Program-made: the position numbers and the translations under genes
The notes under the pieces: generated by a model
Told to the model about the DNA's origin: nothing
The model's input: only the letters and a program-made list of their open reading frames with translations
The model's database searches: none
Shown here: piece by piece, positions 9,278 to 15,164 of the stretch
Layout of the letters: the number at the start of each line of letters is the position of its first letter
Numbering within the stretch: position 1 is the first letter of the stretch
Source: a virus
Reading direction: 5' to 3' (one strand)
Virus record (IMG/VR): IMGVR_UViG_3300036985_001474
Span: 1-36,926 of that record
Length of the DNA: 36,926 nt

Positions 9278-9664
9278 CTACGAATTTACGAAAGAATTTA
9301 GTTTGTCAAGTGATATGAATTTCTGTAGTTCAAATCCTTGAGACTTAAAGTTCATCGTTGTGCAATGTTCTATAAGATAGTCTTTAGATACTAACCAGCT
9401 ATTTTGTTCGTCTACTATCTGAACTTTGTCAAATGCCTTACCATTCTCTATCAGGTAGTAGTTGATTCCATAAGAGTTATTGACTCTCATAAGATGTTTA
9501 GACCTTGACCTGATTAGTCTTAATGTTCTTGTAGCTTTATCAATTTGACCTATGGCTCTCTTTTTACCATCGGTGAGTAATAGTGATAGGTTAATGATTG
9601 CATCGTTATGTGTGGCAATTAATCTATTACCACTACCATCTTCTATTGTGTGAGTCTTGTTCAT
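9278..9664 (-). CDS. Hypothetical basic protein upstream of terminase
   Basis: I do not recognise this 128-aa protein (MNKTHTIEDGSGNRLIATHN). It is basic, with an Arg/Lys-rich middle (TRTLRLIRSRSKHLMR) that could contact nucleic acid, and beta-prone segments after it. It lies 5 bp after the preceding gene and 1 bp before the small terminase, so it is in the same transcript. The basic patch suggests DNA binding, but no HTH or known motif is visible. Confidence 0.65.
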   Translation of the reverse strand: MNKTHTIEDGSGNRLIATHNDAIINLSLLLTDGKKRAIGQIDKATRTLRLIRSRSKHLMRVNNSYGINYYLIENGKAFDKVQIVDEQNSWLVSKDYLIEHCTTMNFKSQGFELQKFISLDKLNSFVNS

Positions 9665-9669
9665 AGGTA

Positions 9670-10053
9670 TTAAAGTTGGTAGGTGTCAATTCGTTTCTTG
9701 ACCATCTCTATAAACTTTTCTATCATAGCTGAATAGTAACTATTGAAGTCATTGTATCCTTCAGGGTTGCGTTCAAACAAAACATAAAGGCACGACCTCA
9801 ACCTTTGACTGGGTGTCTTAGAACCCATCTCTTCAGCATCTATCTTGATTGACTTTAGTAACTCTTCATCATTGTAGTTGAATGATTCACCTTTGAATGC
9901 CATAACACCTACACCTGATGTCCATTGATTGAATAACTCAGCAGCCTTTGATGGTGAAAGTTCTTGTGTACCTATCACTACCTTGAGAGTTTTATCTCTT
10001 CTTGTAGATACTGATTCAATTGCACAAGGTATAAGTAGTAGGTTACTATCCAT
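9670..10053 (-). CDS. Conserved-type hypothetical phage protein
   Basis: This 127-aa protein begins MDSNLLLIPCAIESVSTRRD and contains VVIGTQELSPSKAAELFNQW, a pattern I associate with an uncharacterised protein common in Bacteroidota phages. The second half is helical and charged. It overlaps the preceding gene by 8 bp. No catalytic residues stand out. The function is unknown; the neighbourhood (RHH-like protein, terminase) suggests an accessory role at the early/late boundary. Confidence 0.65.
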   Translation of the reverse strand: MDSNLLLIPCAIESVSTRRDKTLKVVIGTQELSPSKAAELFNQWTSGVGVMAFKGESFNYNDEELLKSIKIDAEEMGSKTPSQRLRSCLYVLFERNPEGYNDFNSYYSAMIEKFIEMVKKRIDTYQL

Positions 10054-10264
10054 AAAATTCTTTATAAAATGCTAATGCACCAGCTTCTGAGAATCCACTA
10101 TCATAGGCATCTGCTTGACCAACTTCATAAGCACCCATTACCTCAACCTTATGTTGGTCTTTTAACTCTTCATAGTTATTTATCAACCACGATGTAAAGT
10201 CAACATTAGATAGTTCATTGTGATTCTCGAAGATTAATTCAACAACCGATTGTTCAGCAGCCAT
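10046..10264 (-). CDS. Small acidic protein, related in pattern to the one at 17829-18068
   Basis: Start taken at the ATG at 10264 (MAAEQSVVELIFENHNEL), which overlaps the preceding gene by 11 bp; an upstream in-frame ATG at 10318 lies well inside that gene. The 72-aa product is helical and ends with a Gly/Tyr pattern (AYEVGQADAYDSGFSEAG, then FYKEFYG). This resembles the C-terminus of the 79-aa protein at 17.8-18.1 kb. The function is unknown. Confidence 0.6.
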   Translation of the reverse strand: MAAEQSVVELIFENHNELSNVDFTSWLINNYEELKDQHKVEVMGAYEVGQADAYDSGFSEAGALAFYKEFYG

Positions 10265-10466
10265 AGTGTTCAGATTTAGTTGGTTTAGATTCTTTATAGT
10301 TAGAACTAACCTTATCAAGATATTGCTTGACCATTACCTTTATTAGTTCCTTATGCGATGTTGGTATTCTAAATGTGATATTTATGGTGCGTTCACCATA
10401 TTTGAATGGGTGACCAGCACCAAGTCTCTTACCACCTCTGTTATCTTTCTTGATTTGTTCTTTCAT
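10254..10466 (-). CDS. Small putative DNA-binding protein (AT-hook-like start, ribbon-helix-helix-like body)
   Basis: Start chosen at ATG 10466 because in-frame TTG codons upstream fall in a TATATTTG promoter box. The 70-aa basic protein has GGKRLGAGHPFKYGE, an AT-hook-like loop, then a strand and two helices (INITFRIPTSHKELIKVMVK) as in ribbon-helix-helix regulators. It is first in the run that continues into terminase. It may regulate early/late transcription, which is inference only. The start lies only 6 nt after the -7 box, so the message may have almost no leader. Confidence 0.65.
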   Translation of the reverse strand: MKEQIKKDNRGGKRLGAGHPFKYGERTINITFRIPTSHKELIKVMVKQYLDKVSSNYKESKPTKSEHYGC

Positions 10467-10472
10467 AGTCAA

Positions 10473-10480
10473 CAAATATA
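10473..10480 (-). promoter_or_regulatory. Possible promoter (-7 box only) for the 10.47 kb gene run
   Basis: The minus strand reads TATATTTG, a full match to the Bacteroidota -7 box TAnnTTTG, in the short gap before the RHH-like gene. At 18-19 nt upstream there is no TTG, so the -33 element is poor. One such 8-mer is expected by chance every 1-2 kb in this AT-rich DNA, so only the intergenic position supports it. Confidence 0.35.
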
Positions 10481-10505
10481 GTGATTATATGATTATGTTG
10501 TACTT

Positions 10506-11198
10506 TTATAGAGCAAAATTACCAATTGCATACATTGTTTGAGTATCGTCTTTAATCATATTCATATTGATACCTTGAGAAATAAACTGCTCAATCTTAG
10601 TTATTTTTCTTAGTTCTTGTGCTGATGCTAAATTTCTCATTCCAGTTAGATGTTTACCAAATACCCTTTCATTTATTGCGATGGCATATTTCTTATAGTC
10701 AGGATTAGGAATGATTTTTTTAATGGCATTGTTCATAGGTCTAAATTCGTCTCCAGCCTCTATCCTATCAAATATTAAAGTATCAGTCAACCAAGTAACA
10801 ACTGCTGCATATATCATAGGATTTAACTCCATTGCTAATAATATCCAAATGTATGGGTTAGCAAATGTCACTTTACTTTGTCTTGCTCCAGTTGTTTTAT
10901 AGACTCCAAGTCCTTTTAATACTTTTGCTATACCCTCCTTTTCTACCATTTCCATAAATCCAAGAATACTTGTTTTTATAATACCTTGATTTTGTAATAG
11001 ATAGTAAACTCGTTCTTTAAAATCATTAGTCTGCATTATATTGTCAATACGTCTTTCACTCCAACCATGCTGCCATCTTGCAACTTCGTATGCTTTCTGT
11101 AATTCACTAACAGATAAAAATCCCGTTTTTGTTTCTTGCTTGATAACAATACCAAACAATTCTCTGTCTTTACTCTTCATTATAATATTACTTTCCAT
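10506..11198 (-). CDS. KilA-N-like / antirepressor-type protein
   Basis: This 230-aa protein has an N-terminal region with SVSELQKAYEVARWQHGW, then a segment with the KilA-N-like pattern (FANPYIWILLAMELNPMIYA then VVTWLTDTLI), where an aromatic/Pro/hydrophobic helix precedes a VxxW helix. KilA-N domains bind DNA and occur in phage antirepressors. It stands alone between two gaps with its own strong promoter at 11219-11248, so it may be expressed independently. An internal ATG at 11180 (MKSKDREL) is an alternative start. There is no repressor in the window for it to counter, so a role on host transcription is as likely. Confidence 0.65.
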   Translation of the reverse strand: MESNIIMKSKDRELFGIVIKQETKTGFLSVSELQKAYEVARWQHGWSERRIDNIMQTNDFKERVYYLLQNQGIIKTSILGFMEMVEKEGIAKVLKGLGVYKTTGARQSKVTFANPYIWILLAMELNPMIYAAVVTWLTDTLIFDRIEAGDEFRPMNNAIKKIIPNPDYKKYAIAINERVFGKHLTGMRNLASAQELRKITKIEQFISQGINMNMIKDDTQTMYAIGNFAL

Positions 11199-11218
11199 AG
11201 TTTTATTTATTGTTTCTA

Positions 11219-11248
11219 CAAAGTTATTATAATATTTTTATAATACAA
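11219..11248 (-). promoter_or_regulatory. Bacteroidota-type promoter of the KilA-N-like gene
   Basis: The minus strand has TTG (11248-11246), a 19-nt AT-only spacer and TAACTTTG (11226-11219), matching the TAnnTTTG -7 box. The ATG lies 20 nt downstream at 11198. The site abuts the stop of the preceding gene at 11249. The spacing matches the duplicated early promoters at 13.3 and 20.9 kb. Confidence 0.75.
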
Positions 11249-11509
11249 CTATTTACAATTCTTATTACTACAATGTATCTTGCCGTGATATACTTTAGCG
11301 AATTCGCATTTACCACCTCTAATCTCATAGTAGTTAAAATTACATTCATCTATTTTCCACATCTTTCTAAATGGGTAAGATGTATTGTATAACACCTCAA
11401 ACTGATTATAGCTTAAATTCATTTCATCTAACATTACAAACGGCTCAGTAAGGTGTTTATTGAGGTAATTGGTGTACTCAGAATGGTACATCATAGTCAG
11501 GGTCTGCAT
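11249..11509 (-). CDS. Small Cys-containing protein after DnaB
   Basis: This 86-aa protein (MQTLTMMYHSEYTNYLNKHL) is rich in Tyr, Phe and Asn. It has a C-terminal Cys cluster spread over CNFNYYEIRGGKCEF, then KIHCSNKNC, compatible with a zinc site. It overlaps the end of the helicase gene by 32 bp; ATGs at 11494 and 11491 (MMYHSE) would shorten the overlap. I do not recognise the family. It may accompany the helicase. Confidence 0.6.
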   Translation of the reverse strand: MQTLTMMYHSEYTNYLNKHLTEPFVMLDEMNLSYNQFEVLYNTSYPFRKMWKIDECNFNYYEIRGGKCEFAKVYHGKIHCSNKNCK

Positions 11510-12854
11510 AATGTCTTAGGTCTTTTTGTGGTTGAGGTAGGTAACTGCTACCAATCTCGTGAGTGGTAACATCTGTAAAGTTGGTCATGTTAGGTGAATG
11601 CCTAAACTCAACCACACCAGTAGCACCTTGACGATGTTTCTCAAATAGATAGAAGATGTGATTGGTATATGGATTACCATCTTCATCATTCAATCCATAG
11701 TATGATGGTCTGTATACGAAAGCAACACTATCAGCATCTTGCTCTAATGAACCCGATTCTCTTAGGTCAGATAAGATAGGTTTCTTATCAGGTCGTTTTT
11801 CCACCTCACGACTAAGTTGAGCAAGTGCTATAATTGGTATACCAAGTTCTTTCTGTGCTGCTTTTAGTGTTCGACTAATCTCAGCTACCTCTGCTTCACG
11901 ATTACCTCCTTTAAAGCCTTCTATTGTCATTAGTTGTAAGTAGTCAATGATTGCCCACTTACACCTTCCTTTACGATGTTCACGTTTCATTACACGAATT
12001 GCCTCATGCACTCCACATCTTGCCTTATCATAGATTAGAAATGGTGCTTTCTCAATGCTGCCAATGGTCTGCTCAAATGAATGTAACTCAGATTGACTAA
12101 GGTTTCCATCACGTAACCTTGAAGAGTGGATTGAGTCACCAGCATCTTGAAGTATTAACCTTTGACAAAGTTGACTCTTATTCATCTCAAGGTTAAAGTA
12201 GATACCAGCCTCACCACATTTCATACCATGAAATAATGCTAATGCAGTTTTACCCATTGATGGTCTACCAGCTATGATAATAAACTCAGGATGGAAACCA
12301 CCAGTAAACTTATTGAGTGATTTAAGACCAGTCTCAAGTCCAGTAGTCTTACCTGATAGTGTCAAGGCTGCTCTACGATAGTATGCCTCACGTTCATCAT
12401 TGGTTAATTCAGAAAGGTCAATGATGTTATCTGAGTTAGTACCAGTATCAAGTAGGTTGGTAAGTGATTTGATTATTGATGTGGCAGTTGTGTAACCATC
12501 GTTATTGATAAGACCTAATGACTGCTCAGTTACAATTGATGCTATTGACCTCTTTATGTGATTATCTTTAAGTATAGCTATGTATTCATTAACTGGCTCA
12601 TTGTAGGTCAAGTTGTTTGACCATGTAATAATCTCAGATGTTTCTTTAGGTGTGAACTTATCAATGTCTTTAGCAGTCATAAAAAAGTTGACGATGTTAG
12701 GAGTAAGTCCTTTGTCAATAGTTTTCTTGATTACTGCATAACATCTATTGGTAAGCACCTCATTGAAGAGATGCTCACCAAGTTGTGGTATAAGTTCCTG
12801 ATGTGTTTCACCAGTCATTAGAATACCTATGAGTGCTTGTTGTGGGTTAGTCAT
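11478..12854 (-). CDS. dnaB: DnaB-type replicative DNA helicase
   Basis: This ring helicase unwinds the replication fork. The 458-aa protein has an N-terminal helical domain (about 1-100), a linker, then a RecA-like core with Walker A GRPSMGKT (196-203), E223 region NLEMNK, Walker B AIIDYLQL (301-308), ALAQLSREVE (344-352) and SDLRESGSLEQDAD (362-375). All are standard DnaB motifs, and the length is typical. It overlaps the small preceding gene by 8 bp. With no polymerase or primase present, it likely loads host enzymes onto phage DNA, helped by the protein at 13.4-14.0 kb. Confidence 0.95.
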   Translation of the reverse strand: MTNPQQALIGILMTGETHQELIPQLGEHLFNEVLTNRCYAVIKKTIDKGLTPNIVNFFMTAKDIDKFTPKETSEIITWSNNLTYNEPVNEYIAILKDNHIKRSIASIVTEQSLGLINNDGYTTATSIIKSLTNLLDTGTNSDNIIDLSELTNDEREAYYRRAALTLSGKTTGLETGLKSLNKFTGGFHPEFIIIAGRPSMGKTALALFHGMKCGEAGIYFNLEMNKSQLCQRLILQDAGDSIHSSRLRDGNLSQSELHSFEQTIGSIEKAPFLIYDKARCGVHEAIRVMKREHRKGRCKWAIIDYLQLMTIEGFKGGNREAEVAEISRTLKAAQKELGIPIIALAQLSREVEKRPDKKPILSDLRESGSLEQDADSVAFVYRPSYYGLNDEDGNPYTNHIFYLFEKHRQGATGVVEFRHSPNMTNFTDVTTHEIGSSYLPQPQKDLRHYADPDYDVPF

Positions 12855-13032
12855 TATACTCGAACTCTTTTATTTTATTTGGCATCTTATCAACTAATGT
12901 AATATTGAATTTTCGTGCATAGTTTTTAGCCTTTCTTAATGTATCAAATCCTTTAATTGAATATACCTCAGATGAATTAAAAAAGTCTAAGTATATCATG
13001 TTTCCGAATATTCTAATAGTTGCTTGTGTCAT
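12847..13032 (-). CDS. Small basic protein upstream of DnaB
   Basis: This 61-aa, strand-helix-strand-like protein (MTQATIRIFGNMIYLDFFNS, then TLRKAKNYARKFNITLV) is not a family I recognise. It overlaps dnaB by 8 bp. Its 26-nt leader is almost identical to that of the 50-aa gene at 20.7-20.9 kb (22 of 26 bases). It may assist replication or be a regulatory early protein. Confidence 0.6.
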   Translation of the reverse strand: MTQATIRIFGNMIYLDFFNSSEVYSIKGFDTLRKAKNYARKFNITLVDKMPNKIKEFEYND

Positions 13033-13058
13033 GGTGTTTGATTTATTGAGTAAGTGAA
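13033..13058 (-). repeat. Repeated translation leader, copy 1
   Basis: The 26 nt directly upstream of the ATG at 13032 match the 26 nt upstream of the ATG at 20882 at 22 positions; the shared core is CTCAnTAAATCAAACA. There is no Shine-Dalgarno sequence. The copies precede unrelated small genes, pointing to a modular early leader. Confidence 0.75.
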
Positions 13059-13059
13059 T

Positions 13060-13078
13060 GGGTGGTTGTTAGCCACCC
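13060..13078 (-). other. GC-rich hairpin between small early genes
   Basis: The minus-strand RNA has GGGTGG, a 7-nt loop and CCACCC, a perfect 6-bp stem, 8 nt after the stop of the 64-aa gene. It is followed by ATTCACTTAC, not a U-tract, so it is not a standard terminator. It may protect the 3' end of the upstream message or mark processing. Confidence 0.6.
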
Positions 13079-13086
13079 TTGATTAA

Positions 13087-13281
13087 TTAAAGTGATTTTG
13101 AGAATTCGATAAATTCTGATTCAGGCATTCTTTCAAAAAGAATATCAGTTATAACTTCTAAAACTAAATCAGATGCATCTGAAATATCAAACATAAGTTT
13201 TTTAGATTCAGCAATTAAATCGTTAGTAGAGATAGTGTTGAATTTTTCTGTTGCGATTGCTTTAAATTCTTGAGTTGTCAT
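13087..13281 (-). CDS. Small acidic early protein
   Basis: Start set at ATG 13281 (MTTQEFKAIATEKFNTISTN), because the frame upstream runs through the promoter TATATTTG at 13318-13325. The 64-aa product is acidic and helical and ends FIEFSKSL. I do not recognise it. It is the first gene after a strong promoter that duplicates the one at 20.9 kb, so it should be transcribed early. Confidence 0.65.
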   Translation of the reverse strand: MTTQEFKAIATEKFNTISTNDLIAESKKLMFDISDASDLVLEVITDILFERMPESEFIEFSKSL

Positions 13282-13317
13282 ATCGTTTGAGTAATTGATT
13301 AGTGAATTATTGATAGG

Positions 13318-13349
13318 CAAATATAGACATTATTTTGATTATGCAATAC
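13318..13349 (-). promoter_or_regulatory. Early promoter, copy B (Bacteroidota type)
   Basis: The minus strand reads TTG (13346-13344), an 18-nt spacer, then TATATTTG (13325-13318). About 45 nt around it, from GTATTGCA through to CCTATCAATAA, closely match the promoter at 20931-20963. It drives the 64-aa gene, the small gene before DnaB and probably dnaB. Confidence 0.85.
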
Positions 13350-13377
13350 ATTCATAAAATTATTTTTATTTATTTTT

Positions 13378-14016
13378 TTAAATCACATCGTCACCTACAT
13401 ATTTTTGACCTTGTGAACTACGATTGAAGACCGCTGGTAATTGTTTGACAAAGTTGGTAGTAGGTTGTTTTTCTCTTTGTTTCCAAGATGCTAACCTTCT
13501 ATGTGTATCCCAAGCCTTTTCATTTGTCAATCTCATCTTACCATTGGCTAATGGTTCAGACCAATAAGAGTAGAAAGCATTACAAGTATCTTTGCCAAAC
13601 TTATCTATTAGTGGTTTCATTTGGTTAATGAGGTCTTGAGGTGTAAATGATTTGAATGATGGTGCTTTAGCACTTTTAACTTTATCCTTATCTATATCTT
13701 CATCTTTATCCTTATCCTTATCCTTATCCTTATAGGCTTGGCTTTCGCTTCTAATTCGCTTCACTTTCGCTTCTAATTCGCTTATTGTTTGCTTTGATTT
13801 CGGTTTACTTCCATTGATATAGTTAGTATTACCTTTCTCTAATACTGGTCTTATCAATCTCCATATGGTCATTGATAGACCACTCAAAGTAGGCTCAACA
13901 AAGTCTAATGAGTATTCAAATATGGCATTGTATAACTCAGCCTGATTCTCTTTAGGTAGTTCTTTTATTGATTCAAACATTGACCGATAAAAGATGCAAG
14001 TATCTCTGCTATTCAT
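13378..14016 (-). CDS. Replication-initiation-type protein (DUF6291-like N-terminus)
   Basis: This 212-aa protein opens with a domain resembling DUF6291 (FYRSMFESIKELPKENQAEL, YNAIFEYSLDF, SGLSMTIWRLIRPVLEKGN), seen at the front of Bacteroidota phage replication proteins. A low-complexity linker follows, with (KD)n repeats near residues 95-112. The C-terminal domain (FTPQDLINQMKPLIDKFG, then FYSYWSEP and TNEKAWDTHRRLASW) is of the kind found in phage initiator and helicase-loader proteins. Being upstream of dnaB fits that job. The linker DNA holds iteron-like repeats, so the origin may lie in this gene, as in the lambda O gene. A structured leader touches its start codon. Confidence 0.75.
   Translation of the reverse strand: MNSRDTCIFYRSMFESIKELPKENQAELYNAIFEYSLDFVEPTLSGLSMTIWRLIRPVLEKGNTNYINGSKPKSKQTISELEAKVKRIRSESQAYKDKDKDKDKDEDIDKDKVKSAKAPSFKSFTPQDLINQMKPLIDKFGKDTCNAFYSYWSEPLANGKMRLTNEKAWDTHRRLASWKQREKQPTTNFVKQLPAVFNRSSQGQKYVGDDVI
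13682..13732. repeat. AT-rich hexamer tandem repeat (TTATCC) inside the replication gene
   Basis: The plus strand has four consecutive TTATCC units plus a partial one at 13706-13732, with degenerate copies back to 13682. The repeat encodes the Lys-Asp repeat linker. It is in frame, so protein-level selection or slippage could explain it. It adjoins the iterons at 13744-13786 and could act as the unwinding element of an origin. Confidence 0.8.
13744..13786. repeat. Four 11-bp iterons, candidate replication origin
   Basis: TTCGCTT occurs four times at exact 11-bp spacing (starts 13744, 13755, 13766, 13777). The larger 20-bp unit recurs with a 22-bp period (13742-13761 and 13764-13783). Since 22 is not a multiple of 3, the two copies are read in different frames (SELEAK versus KRIRSE), so the DNA rather than the protein is conserved. 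Helically phased iterons in a replication gene next to an AT-rich repeat resemble the lambda-type origin within gene O. Confidence 0.7.
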
Positions 14017-14021
14017 ATCAT

Positions 14022-14128
14022 AAAAAATACCCTATGAGGACTGAGGTAGTATCGACCTTGATTTTACTCTTAGTCTCTCAGTCACCATAGGGTGACAATG
14101 TTTTACAATCTATTCAGGATACTACCTC
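14022..14128 (-). promoter_or_regulatory. Structured leader / attenuator-like RNA element before the replication gene
   Basis: On the minus strand, ACCCTATGGTGACTGAG (14093-14077) pairs with CTCAGTCCTCATAGGGT (14045-14029): 17 positions with one mismatch and one G-U. The stem is followed by ATTTTTT, ending just before the ATG at 14016, which makes a terminator-like structure with a 31-nt loop. A second stem, GAGGTAGTATC (14128-14118) with GATACTACCTC (14053-14043), is perfect over 11 bp. It uses loop bases and shares three bases of the terminator arm. A small hairpin, GTCACC-CTAT-GGTGAC (14096-14081), forms from the 5' arm. The two long stems compete or form a pseudoknot. Confidence 0.7.
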
Positions 14129-14145
14129 TGAATGGTGCTAAGTTA

Positions 14146-15159
14146 CTAAAATAATTTCAAAAATTTACTTTCTTTTTTAAATCTATTATCTGCTTCTTGT
14201 AGGTTTAACTTAGCTTGTTTGAAGTAAGAATCTTTTAACTCTATACCAATTGCCTTACGACCCATTGAAACTGGACTAAACACCTCACTACCTACACCCA
14301 TAAAAGGAGTTAATACAACTTCATTAGGATTTGAGTATAATTCAACTATCCTATCAATAACGTCTAATTGAAGTGGGTGTACGTGCTTTTCATCATCCTC
14401 TTCTTTAGAGTCTCTAAATGGTAGTACATTATCAATTCTAATGTCATCCCATACACTTGATGCGTAACGCTGCCATATATAATGATTCAACTTAGTTATC
14501 TTACCATCTTCATTTATATTATTTAGATGCACCCATAGTTGCTCTTCATTTAAATCTGATTTATTAGCATTATTCCATGCTCTTAAAATATTTGGTAAGA
14601 TTGGAATTTCACCAGCATAATGATTAATTCCAAACTCATGTGTAACTGGGACTTGATTATCTCCTTTCTTAGTAAATATTAATACATAGTCAGGCATAGC
14701 AGTAAAACACTTTGTAGAATCTTCTACTATGAATTTATGCATTAATGATTGTACCATTGTACGCATTCTAACTTTTAGTGGCTCTTTCCAAATTGTAATT
14801 CTATTACGATATTCAAAACCATATTTAGTATGCAGTCTAATAATCTCATTTGGAAAATCCCAAAGTCTACAAGTATTATCAAATACATCAGTACAATGAA
14901 CTGCAGTTATTCTACCTTTCTTAGTTACCCTTGCAACTTCTTTAATAAGAAATTCATACTGCTCTAAAAATTGTTCTTTGCTTTCACAATTACTAAAGTC
15001 ATTTTCTGAACTTGAGTAGTTATATAATCCTGCAAATGGTGGACTATATACACTTAGGTCTATTGATTCATCTTCAATAGTTGGCATGACTAACATACAA
15101 TCACTATTATACATAGCGTATCTGTCTGTTACAATTTGGTCTTTTACTTTGTTGTTCAT
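14146..15159 (-). CDS. DNA methyltransferase (N6-adenine/N4-cytosine type)
   Basis: This 337-aa enzyme transfers a methyl group from SAM to a base. It has motif IV as SPPF (39-42; consensus D/S/N-PP-Y/F/W) near the N-terminus. The motif X-like HPLQLDVIDRIVE (261-273) and motif I FMGVGS (286-291) with AIGIELKDSYF (303-313) lie at the C-terminus, the order of beta-type methylases. No restriction endonuclease is adjacent. It follows a SNF2-type helicase by 5 bp, so they probably act together or protect phage DNA. The gene is AT-rich compared with its neighbours, and a structured leader lies directly downstream. Confidence 0.9.
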   Translation of the reverse strand: MNNKVKDQIVTDRYAMYNSDCMLVMPTIEDESIDLSVYSPPFAGLYNYSSSENDFSNCESKEQFLEQYEFLIKEVARVTKKGRITAVHCTDVFDNTCRLWDFPNEIIRLHTKYGFEYRNRITIWKEPLKVRMRTMVQSLMHKFIVEDSTKCFTAMPDYVLIFTKKGDNQVPVTHEFGINHYAGEIPILPNILRAWNNANKSDLNEEQLWVHLNNINEDGKITKLNHYIWQRYASSVWDDIRIDNVLPFRDSKEEDDEKHVHPLQLDVIDRIVELYSNPNEVVLTPFMGVGSEVFSPVSMGRKAIGIELKDSYFKQAKLNLQEADNRFKKESKFLKLF

Positions 15160-15164
15160 AGTTA

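Noticed and set aside
13282-13320. Upstream TTG start for the 64-aa gene
   Set aside because: The TTG is part of the -7 box TATATTTG, so it cannot lie within the transcript; ATG 13281 is used.
13706-13732. CRISPR-like short repeats
   Set aside because: The TTATCC units are contiguous, have no spacers and encode a Lys-Asp linker.
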